From CAXXOK01 sp963674895 (GTDB lineage: Bacteria; Bacillota; Clostridia; Christensenellales; Aristaeellaceae), in assembly GCA_963674895.2 (NCBI GenBank), contig CAXXCY010000003.1, positions 744,001-808,000 of the forward strand: a stretch of 64,000 nt of DNA, given 5' to 3'. The stretch's first letter is position 1, and every line of letters starts with the position of its first letter. A program made the translations under genes and the position numbers. The notes below the pieces were generated by a model. The model was not told the origin of the DNA. It was given only the letters and a program-made list of their open reading frames with translations, and made no database searches. Below, piece after piece: positions 57,322-64,000 of the stretch.

Positions 57322-59641
57322 AAAGCCGGCTTCCGCGTTGAATATCCTATCCGTCAAGACCATCCTCGAAACCGTGTGGAAAGCGCTGCAGACCAGGACC
57401 GCGAAAAGCGTCTATGCGATGCTTGCGGCGGTTATTGTTCTGATCGCTTTGTTTTCCGCTGCCATTACGCCCGAACGGTATCACTTGCAGGTGGGCGATA
57501 TCGCGTATAAAACCATCACCGCGTCCAAGGACGTCGTGGATGAGAACGCCACCGCAAGGCAGCGGGAGGAAGCGGCCCGCCTTGTGGAGCCCACCTACCT
57601 GCACAAGGACGGCGTGGCCGACGACGTATTGCAGAACCTGTCGGCTATTTTAATCCAAATCAACGCCGTGCAGCAGTATGGCCGCAGTACGTTGGAACAG
57701 AACGCGCCCGGCGACGCAAAGGCCCAGCGCTCATATGTGTTCAGCACGGCGGAGCTTGAGTATGCAACGTCCCTCGTGCCTTCGATATCCTTTGCTTCCT
57801 ATCAGCTGGACACACTGCTGAGGGCTTCGGACGCGGATATGCAAAACCTGAACGAAAACATTACCGACGCGGTGGAAAACACCATGAACACCACCGTGCG
57901 CGAGGGCTATGTCAACGAAGCCATCCAATACCTGCAGCAGATTATCGGTTATAAAACCGAAATCGATATGCTGCAAAACATCGTTACCCCCATCCTGCGC
58001 AAGGTGATACAGCCCAACATGATCATCGACCAGGAGGCAACGGAAGCCCTGCGGCAGGAAGCCCGGGACGCGGTGGACCCCGTCATGTACAAGCAGGGGC
58101 AGAACATCGTCATCGCGCGCGAGCGCGTGACCGCAAACCAGCTGGAGATGCTCCGCAGCCTGGGCTTGCTTGACGATGAGAATTTCGACGTGATCTCCTA
58201 TGTCGGCGGCGCGCTAATCGTGATTCTGGCCATGGCTGCGATGGCGGTTATTCTGCTGCTGTTTGGCAGGGAGTACTTCGTCAGCCCGATGAAGGTCTCC
58301 ATCCTGATGATTGCGCTTTGCGTATCCTTTGCCGTGTGTATCGGCGGAAAGATGATCAACATAGCGGCGCCGCCGATACTGCTGGGCGCGATGATGGTCA
58401 CAAGCCTTCTGGGCATGGCCTATGGTATCGCCGCCAATGTCTCGCTGGCGATTATCGTAAGCTCGCTGCTGCTGGGCGGAGACAGCACGTTCACCACAGA
58501 GATGGTCAACCTGATTTTACCGGCTTTGATCAGCGGTTTTATCGTGATATCGATCATCAAGCATAAGCCCAACCGCCAGCAAATTCTGATCGCGGGCGGC
58601 GTTACGGCCGTAACGAACATGCTGGTCATCCTGTCCGTCAGCTTTATGACCAACACATCCATCGCGGTCGGGTTCAACAGCGGGATTTGGAGCGCGGCGG
58701 CCGCTATGGTCGCGTCCCTGCTATGCATCGGCCTGGATTTAATCTTTGAAACCGTGTTCCAGCTCGCCACCCCCGGCAAGCTGCTGGAACTGTCCAACCC
58801 CAACCATCCGCTTCTGCGCAGGCTTCTGCTCGAGGCACCCGGCACCTACCACCATTCCATCATCGTCGCCAACCTCGCGGAAAGCGCGGCCGAAGCAATC
58901 GGCGCCAACCCGCTGCTGGCGCGCGTGGGCGCGTATTTCCACGATATCGGCAAGATGAAGCGCCCCATCTACTTCAAGGAAAATCAATTCGGCGAGGATC
59001 CGCACCAGATGACCAACCCCTTTGTTTCCTCGGCCATTCTGATCGCCCATACGACCGACGGGCTGACGCTTGCGCAGAACTACCGGCTTCCCCGGGAGAT
59101 ACAGGATATTATCGTGGAGCACCACGGGGATACGCCCGTGATCTTCTTCTACCAAAAAGCGATGGAGGAATCCGACGATCAATTGGTGGACATCGATGAT
59201 TTCCGCTACGACGGCCGCCGCCCCCATACCAAGGAAAGTGCGATTATCATGCTTGCCGATACCGTGGAGGCGGCCATCCGTTCCATGCCGGACCCGACGC
59301 CCAAAACCATCCGCGCGTATATCGAAAAGCTTGTCAGCAACAAGATCCAGGACGGGCAATTGAGCCAGGCGCCGATCACGCTTTCGGACATCGATAAAAT
59401 TTCCGAGGCTTTCGCCACGGTCCTCAACGGCGTGTTCCACGAGCGGATCGAATATCCCGATCCTCCGGTGAAACGCTCCAGGCTTCGCAGCGTCCCGGGC
59501 CCGGACGAAGGCCCCGCTGTGAAAACCGCTTTGAAACAACCGAAAACCGCCGCGCCGCAGAAGAAAAAACCCGGTCCCGGCGCCGCACACAAGCCGGAGG
59601 AGCCGATCAAGCATGAAACTGCTGTGGACAAATCCAAGTAA
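57311..59641 (+). CDS. pgpH: 7TM-HD-family cyclic-di-AMP phosphodiesterase (PgpH type)
   Basis: 776 residues. One N-terminal helix (about 35-52), a large extracellular 7TMR-HDED domain (60-290), seven membrane helices (about 295-490) and a cytoplasmic HD domain: PGTYHHSIIVANLAESAAEAIGA, VGAYFHDIGKMKRPIYF (HD), and IVEHHGDTPVIFFY. The Pro/Lys-rich tail follows after residue 700. PgpH enzymes split c-di-AMP and so control osmotic and cell-wall homeostasis. ATG 57311 has AAGGAGG ten bases ahead; an ATG at 57302 touches it. It overlaps phoH by 11 bases and the next gene by 29 bases, showing tight coupling. Confidence 0.93.
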   Translation: MAPKKPASALNILSVKTILETVWKALQTRTAKSVYAMLAAVIVLIALFSAAITPERYHLQVGDIAYKTITASKDVVDENATARQREEAARLVEPTYLHKDGVADDVLQNLSAILIQINAVQQYGRSTLEQNAPGDAKAQRSYVFSTAELEYATSLVPSISFASYQLDTLLRASDADMQNLNENITDAVENTMNTTVREGYVNEAIQYLQQIIGYKTEIDMLQNIVTPILRKVIQPNMIIDQEATEALRQEARDAVDPVMYKQGQNIVIARERVTANQLEMLRSLGLLDDENFDVISYVGGALIVILAMAAMAVILLLFGREYFVSPMKVSILMIALCVSFAVCIGGKMINIAAPPILLGAMMVTSLLGMAYGIAANVSLAIIVSSLLLGGDSTFTTEMVNLILPALISGFIVISIIKHKPNRQQILIAGGVTAVTNMLVILSVSFMTNTSIAVGFNSGIWSAAAAMVASLLCIGLDLIFETVFQLATPGKLLELSNPNHPLLRRLLLEAPGTYHHSIIVANLAESAAEAIGANPLLARVGAYFHDIGKMKRPIYFKENQFGEDPHQMTNPFVSSAILIAHTTDGLTLAQNYRLPREIQDIIVEHHGDTPVIFFYQKAMEESDDQLVDIDDFRYDGRRPHTKESAIIMLADTVEAAIRSMPDPTPKTIRAYIEKLVSNKIQDGQLSQAPITLSDIDKISEAFATVLNGVFHERIEYPDPPVKRSRLRSVPGPDEGPAVKTALKQPKTAAPQKKKPGPGAAHKPEEPIKHETAVDKSK

Positions 59642-60503
59642 TCTTGCCGCGGATCACACGGCGCTGGTTGCGGACTGCTGCGCCGCCGTTGAAGGGCTTA
59701 CCCTTCCCTGCGGACTATACGCGACGCTGACGGACGACCTGGAGATCCGGAGGATCAACCGCGAAACCCGCGGCGTCGACTGTTCGACCGACGTTCTCTC
59801 ATTCCCCACGGTTGCGTATCCCCAGGGCGTCACCGCCTCCGGCGCGCATGCCCTGATCAGACGGGAGTATTCCGGCGACGATCAGGCCTATATTCTCGGC
59901 GAGATTTTTATTTCGCACGAGCATGTAAACGCGCAGGCAAGGGAATACGGGCATTCCGTCAGCCGTGAGCTTTGCTATCTCTTGGCGCACGGGATATTGC
60001 ATTGCTTTGGGTATGACCATCAAACCCCCGAAGAACAAAAGGAGATGCGGACCATGGAAGAAAAGGCGCTGGAACTGGCGGGCATAACCCGCGGCGATAC
60101 GAAAGCGTCCCGTCCGACCGACGAACAGCTGATTGCGCTGGCGAAAGAAGCGATGCAGCGGTCCTATAGCCCATACAGCCGTTTTAAGGTTGGCGCGTGC
60201 CTGATGAGCGAAGACGGGCGCGTGTTCACCGGCACGAATATCGAAAACGCGTCCTATGGCATGACGATTTGCGCCGAACGGGCCGCGATGTTTACCGCTG
60301 TCGGCGAGGGCGCAAAGGAATTTTCTACCATCGCGATCGTCGCCGAAGGAAGCCCGCCCTGGCCGTGCGGCGCCTGCAGGCAAGTGCTCAACGAGTTCGC
60401 GCCCGATATCCGCGTGCTGGTCGCCTGGGGCAAGGATCAGACGGGGCAGGCGAAGTTATCCGAGCTTCTCCCCCACAGCTTCGGTCCCAAAGATTTACCG
60501 TAA
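59613..60503 (+). CDS. YbeY endoribonuclease fused to cytidine deaminase
   Basis: 296 residues, one continuous frame. Residues 1-158 are YbeY: INRETRGVDCSTDVLSFP, YILGEIFISHEHV, and LLAHGILHCFGYDH with the zinc histidines 126, 130 and 136. YbeY is needed for 16S rRNA maturation and ribosome quality control. Residues ~165-296 are a complete cytidine deaminase: SYSPYSRFKVGACLM, TGTNIENASYGMTICAERAAMF (Cys220, Glu222) and PWPCGACRQVLNEF (Cys252, Cys255). In most Firmicutes these are separate neighbouring genes (ybeY-dgkA-cdd-era); here dgkA is missing and the two are joined by a short linker. It starts inside the end of pgpH. Confidence 0.9.
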   Translation: MKLLWTNPSNLAADHTALVADCCAAVEGLTLPCGLYATLTDDLEIRRINRETRGVDCSTDVLSFPTVAYPQGVTASGAHALIRREYSGDDQAYILGEIFISHEHVNAQAREYGHSVSRELCYLLAHGILHCFGYDHQTPEEQKEMRTMEEKALELAGITRGDTKASRPTDEQLIALAKEAMQRSYSPYSRFKVGACLMSEDGRVFTGTNIENASYGMTICAERAAMFTAVGEGAKEFSTIAIVAEGSPPWPCGACRQVLNEFAPDIRVLVAWGKDQTGQAKLSELLPHSFGPKDLP

Positions 60504-60514
60504 AGAGGAATCAC

Positions 60515-61414
60515 ATGCAAAACAACACACCGCACCGCTCCGGGTTTATCGCGATCGTAGGGCGCCCCAATGTCGGGAAAAGCACGCTGCTTAACGGCCT
60601 GCTCGGTGAGAAGCTCGCCATCGTGAGCAGCAAGCCGCAAACGACCCGCAACCGTATCATGGGCGTCCTCACGGGCGAAAACTGGCAGGCCGTATTTCTG
60701 GATACGCCGGGCATACATACCCCGCATAACCGCCTTGGCGAATATATGATGCAAACCGTCCGCGAATCGCTGCAGGGCATCGACGCGCTGGTGGTGGTCG
60801 TGGACGCCGCGAAGATCGGCGAATCGGACCGCAAGCTCGTGGAGGAGATGAGCGGGCAAGGCGTATATAAAATCCTTGTGCTCAACAAGATTGACCTGCT
60901 CCCCAAGCAAAAGCTTCTGGGCATCATCCAGGTCTTTTCACAAGCCGGATACGATGAGATCGTGCCGATCAGCGCGCTGACGGGAGACGGCACCGAGCTT
61001 TTGAAAAAAGTGATTGTCACCGCCCTCCCCGCCGGCCCGAAATATTTTCCGGACGATACGCTGACCGACCAGCCGGAGCGCTTTATCTGCGCGGAGATGA
61101 TCCGCGAAAAAGCGCTGCACCTTTTGAAGGACGAAGTTCCGCACGGAATCGGCATCGAAGTGCTCGGTATGGAAAAGATCAGCCCGAGACTGACCGAAAT
61201 CAACGCGACGATCTATTGCGAACGTCCATCCCACAAGGGAATCGTAATCGGGAAACAGGGCGCGATGCTCCGGCAAATCGGGTCCGAATCCCGTGCGGAC
61301 ATCGAGGCGCTTCTCAATACGCATGTTAATTTGAAATTATGGGTAAAGGTGCGCCCGGACTGGCGAAACCATCCGGGCGATTTGAAAACCCTGGGCTATA
61401 CTGCCAAGGATTGA
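60515..61414 (+). CDS. era: GTPase Era
   Basis: 299 residues. G-motifs: GFIAIVGRPNVGKSTLLNGLLGEKLAI (G1), KPQTTRNRIMGV (G2), VFLDTPGIHTPHNRLGEYM (G3), LVLNKIDLL (G4) and PISALTGDG (G5). The C-terminal KH domain has TEINATIYCERPSHKGIVIGKQGAML and KLWVKVRPDWRNHPGDLKTLGY. Era binds 16S rRNA for 30S assembly. ATG 60515 has AGAGG upstream; longer frames inside the previous gene are rejected. It follows the YbeY-Cdd gene by 11 bases and converges on recN. Confidence 0.96.
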   Translation: MQNNTPHRSGFIAIVGRPNVGKSTLLNGLLGEKLAIVSSKPQTTRNRIMGVLTGENWQAVFLDTPGIHTPHNRLGEYMMQTVRESLQGIDALVVVVDAAKIGESDRKLVEEMSGQGVYKILVLNKIDLLPKQKLLGIIQVFSQAGYDEIVPISALTGDGTELLKKVIVTALPAGPKYFPDDTLTDQPERFICAEMIREKALHLLKDEVPHGIGIEVLGMEKISPRLTEINATIYCERPSHKGIVIGKQGAMLRQIGSESRADIEALLNTHVNLKLWVKVRPDWRNHPGDLKTLGYTAKD

Positions 61415-61426
61415 AATCAGTATCAA

Positions 61427-63136
61427 TTACGCTTTCTTCCGGTTCCGCGCCGCCTCGATCATATTCCAGGCGTGCACTTTGCCGCTGCTGGAGTCCATGC
61501 TTTGCGTACCCAGAAGGGCGGCGACCGCATCCACGCGCTGTTCATAATCGAGTTCCCGTATTGTCGTGACCGTGCGTTCGCCGGTCACGCTTTTTGCAAC
61601 CAGATACTGGCGGTCCGCCATCGCCGCGATCTGCGGCAGGTGCGAAACGCAGATCACCTGGTGATACCGCGCGATGTCATCCATTTTTTCAGCGACTACA
61701 CTGGCGATCCGGCCGCTGATTCCTGTGTCGATCTCGTCAAATATCATCGTCGGGATCAGGTGTTTGTCCGCGGCCGCGGCTTTCATCGCCAGCATGATGC
61801 GCGACATTTCACCGCCGGACGCGATACGCTTGAGCGGTTTCAAGGGCTCGCCCAGGTTCGGCGAGATATGGAATCCGATGTGGTCGTCGCCCTCGGGCGA
61901 CGGCTGCTGCCTGCCGCCTGTGTCGTGCGGGGTAAACACGCACGCAAACCGCGTGCCTTCCATTCCCAAATCCTGCAGCTGCCGTTCCATGATTTGGTTG
62001 AGGGTATCGGCCACGCGCTCGCGGGAGGCCGTCAGGGCCGAGGCCGCGCTCCGGTATTCCGCCAGCGCCGACTTGTACTGCGCTTCGGCTTTGGCTAAAA
62101 TATCGTCGATGGATTGGATGGTTTTAAGTTCGCCGGACAATTCCTCAAAGTAATTGCACAGCGCGTCGGCTTCCATGCCGTATCGCTTTTCAAGCCGACG
62201 GTACACATCCAGCCTTTCCTGTACCCGCTCGTATTTCTCCTCGTCGTAGTCTTCCGCGTCGATCATCGTACGGATATCGATCGCAGTTTCTTCGGTTTCG
62301 TAATACGCGTTTTGCAGGCGTTCAGAAAGCGACTTGAAACGCTCGTCATACTCGGCGATGCGCAGGCTTTCTTCCACGGCGGTGCGCAGAAGGGCGTTGA
62401 CTCCGGGATTCGCATCCTCGCCTGTCAGGCCCTGATATATATTTTTCAGCGCCGTGGCGATTTTCTCATGGTCCGCAAACCGTACGCGGAGGGCTTTGAG
62501 CGTTTCCATTTCGCCGACGACGGGCTTGGCTTCCCGTAGCTCCTTGATGCGGGATTCCAAATATTCCTGCCGCTGCTGGCGCTGTGCGCTCTCCCTGCGA
62601 AGCGCGTTGTATCCGGCGCCCGCTTCGTGCCACGTCCGGTATTTGGCTTCCACGTCCTGACGAAGGTCCTGATGCCCGCCGTCTCCGAACGCGTCCAGAA
62701 AAGCGAGATGATAGCTCTCGTTGAGCAGGCTTTGGTGCTCGTGCTGCCCGTGAAGATCGACGAGAATCTCGGTAATCTGACGCAAAAAAGACAGCGGTAC
62801 GATCACACCGCAAACGCGGCAGATATTCCTGTCCAAACCGCTGATTTCTCGGTATACGGACATCAGACCGTTGTCCGCTTCCAGCGATTCCGTTTTCAAC
62901 AGTTCCTGAATCTGCCGATTGTCGGAAATATCGAAGATCGCCTCGACCGTCGCCTTGTCGCAGCCCGTCCGGATCAGGTTTCTGTCCGCACGTTCCCCCA
63001 GCACCAGATTGATGGAGTCGACCACGATTGATTTTCCGGCTCCGGTTTCGCCCGTCAGCACATGCAGTCCGTTATGAAACGTGATGTCCAGTTCTTCAAT
63101 CAATGCGATATTTCGTACGGTCATGGATAAAAGCAT
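61427..63136 (-). CDS. recN: DNA repair protein RecN
   Basis: About 569 residues from ATG 63136; a GTG at 63145 is an alternative. The N-terminus has VRNIALIEELDITF and LTGETGAGKSIVVDSINLVLG (Walker A). A central coiled-coil region is followed by the C-terminal KPLKRIASGGEMSRIMLAMK signature and PTMIFDEIDTGISGRIASVVAEKM (Walker B). RecN is an SMC-like protein that tethers DNA ends in double-strand break repair. It is the last of the nadK-argR-recN set and ends 12 bases from the era stop. Confidence 0.96.
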   Translation of the reverse strand: MLLSMTVRNIALIEELDITFHNGLHVLTGETGAGKSIVVDSINLVLGERADRNLIRTGCDKATVEAIFDISDNRQIQELLKTESLEADNGLMSVYREISGLDRNICRVCGVIVPLSFLRQITEILVDLHGQHEHQSLLNESYHLAFLDAFGDGGHQDLRQDVEAKYRTWHEAGAGYNALRRESAQRQQRQEYLESRIKELREAKPVVGEMETLKALRVRFADHEKIATALKNIYQGLTGEDANPGVNALLRTAVEESLRIAEYDERFKSLSERLQNAYYETEETAIDIRTMIDAEDYDEEKYERVQERLDVYRRLEKRYGMEADALCNYFEELSGELKTIQSIDDILAKAEAQYKSALAEYRSAASALTASRERVADTLNQIMERQLQDLGMEGTRFACVFTPHDTGGRQQPSPEGDDHIGFHISPNLGEPLKPLKRIASGGEMSRIMLAMKAAAADKHLIPTMIFDEIDTGISGRIASVVAEKMDDIARYHQVICVSHLPQIAAMADRQYLVAKSVTGERTVTTIRELDYEQRVDAVAALLGTQSMDSSSGKVHAWNMIEAARNRKKA

Positions 63137-63162
63137 TGTCTGCACGTTCCTTTTCCTGCGAA

Positions 63163-63612
63163 TTACCGAAGCATTGCATTGATTTTCGTTTGGATTTCCG
63201 ACACGTCCTCGATGGCCCGAACGATTAACAGCACCGCGTTGTCGCCCGCGATTGTGCCGATAATTTCGGACCAGCCAAGGCTGTCGATCATTTCGGCGGC
63301 TACGTTGGCGCTTCCGGACAGCGTCCGGAGCACGATCTGGTTGTAGGCGGAGGAAACCGACAGTACCGATTCGCTGAAAATACGGCGGAACCGTTCATCC
63401 AGCGTATGCTCCATGTTTTCTACCATCGTATAACGGTACACGCCTTCGCTGGACAGGGTTTTCAGCAGCCTCAGTTCTTTAATGTCGCGCGATACGGTTG
63501 CCTGCGTTACGTTGAAATTCCGTTTCTGCAGCGCCAGTGCGAGCTCTTCCTGCGTGTTGATGTTCTGCTGCCGGATGATTTCAAGGATCGCCTTTTGCCT
63601 GGTAGCTTTCAT
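63163..63612 (-). CDS. argR: Arginine repressor
   Basis: 149 residues from ATG 63612, eight bases after GGAGG; a longer frame is rejected. The N-terminal winged helix has RQKAILEIIRQQNINTQEELALALQKRNFNVTQATVSRDIKELRL (the SRDIKEL recognition helix). The C-terminal arginine-binding domain has GTIAGDNAVLLIVRAIED (GDNT-type motif). ArgR/AhrC represses arginine synthesis genes with arginine as cofactor. No arginine gene is in the window. Seen in the usual nadK-argR-recN order. Confidence 0.95.
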   Translation of the reverse strand: MKATRQKAILEIIRQQNINTQEELALALQKRNFNVTQATVSRDIKELRLLKTLSSEGVYRYTMVENMEHTLDERFRRIFSESVLSVSSAYNQIVLRTLSGSANVAAEMIDSLGWSEIIGTIAGDNAVLLIVRAIEDVSEIQTKINAMLR

Positions 63613-63629
63613 TCTGGGTACCTCCTGCC

Positions 63630-64000
63630 TTAACAGCTCCATTCGGACAATTTGTCGCGTATTCTGTGAAAGAAGCTTTGCGTTCCAAAGCGAATCAGTT
63701 TTGCTGTTTGATCCGATCGTTTTACGATGATCGATTCGCAGGTTTCCAGCTTACATATCATTCTGCCGTCCACATCCAATTGCACCTGCTGCTGCGGATC
63801 GCAGTCAAGCTCGATCGTAATCACCTGCCGGGCTCCCGCAACCACTGGCCTGTGCTGCAGCGAGTGCGGGCAAACGGGAGAAAGCAGAATACAGTCCACC
63901 TCCGGACAGACGATCGGCCCGCCCGCGGAGAGGGAATAACCAGTGGAACCCGTCGGCGTGGATACGATCAGCCCGTCCGCCATATAGCGCGCCACCAGAT
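63630..64000 (-). CDS. nadK: NAD kinase, C-terminal part (gene runs past the window end)
   Basis: 123 codons in frame to the edge, with no start inside the window. The last helix-strand region has YMADGLIVSTPTGSTGYSLSAGGPIV (the NADK TPTGSTAY-like motif) and LSPVCPHSLQHRPVV, diagnostic of NAD kinase. The GGD ATP-binding motif would lie beyond the edge. It makes NADP from NAD. The stop is 17 bases before argR. Confidence 0.95.
   Translation of the reverse strand, partial: LVARYMADGLIVSTPTGSTGYSLSAGGPIVCPEVDCILLSPVCPHSLQHRPVVAGARQVITIELDCDPQQQVQLDVDGRMICKLETCESIIVKRSDQTAKLIRFGTQSFFHRIRDKLSEWSC

Overview
The window reads as chromosomal DNA of a Gram-positive, spore-lineage Clostridia-type Bacillota. 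The evidence is the YabM/YabN(MazG)/HU cluster, mraZ-ftsL-murE-mraY-murD-divIB, PgpH-YbeY-Cdd-Era, NadK-ArgR-RecN, SipW with camelysin/TasA-like proteins, a class B sortase and a GGGtGRT protein. MurE has the DNPR motif, so meso-DAP peptidoglycan is expected. Genus cannot be decided from the sequence. I see no insertion sequence, prophage or CRISPR array.

Layout. 1-6.4 kb (mostly minus): deoxyinosine glycosylase (cut by the edge), HU, MazG, SpoVB/MurJ-like flippase, PrsA-like foldase, signal peptidase I and a DUF951 protein. 6.4-12.5 kb (minus): gltB-gltD behind a strong promoter with an intrinsic-terminator hairpin in the leader. 12.6-25.6 kb (plus): murC, an orphan solute-binding protein, a zinc-ribbon protein, a phosphoesterase, then a reduced division/cell-wall cluster, a HAD phosphatase and an L,D-transpeptidase. 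25.6-35.3 kb: Fe-S scaffold/GGGtGRT pair, a minus-strand SPFH operon, cyclophilin, MutS2, a two-component system and shikimate kinase. 35.4-36.1 kb: a decayed metallo-beta-lactamase-fold gene.

36.1-44.0 kb (minus) is the most unusual part. A SipW-type signal peptidase heads an operon with an ABC ATPase-like protein that has lost every catalytic motif, and an ABC-2-like permease fused to a signal-peptidase-like domain that keeps the serine box but lacks the SipW histidine. After a second promoter come four divergent TasA/camelysin-like secreted proteins and a large Pro-Thr-rich protein with two tandem copies of an unrecognised domain. I read this as an envelope fibre or biofilm-matrix locus with its own degenerate ABC/signal-peptidase membrane module.

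44-64 kb: PHP phosphoesterase, tRNA-Val, class B sortase with a GH65 phosphorylase, three glycosyltransferases behind an amidohydrolase, a DUF6062 protein, dCMP deaminase, a CbxX/SpoVK-like AAA ATPase, then phoH-pgpH-(ybeY-cdd fusion)-era converging on nadK(partial)-argR-recN. Most starts were set by ribosome-binding-site spacing; GTG and TTG starts are common. Promoters and terminators were read by eye.
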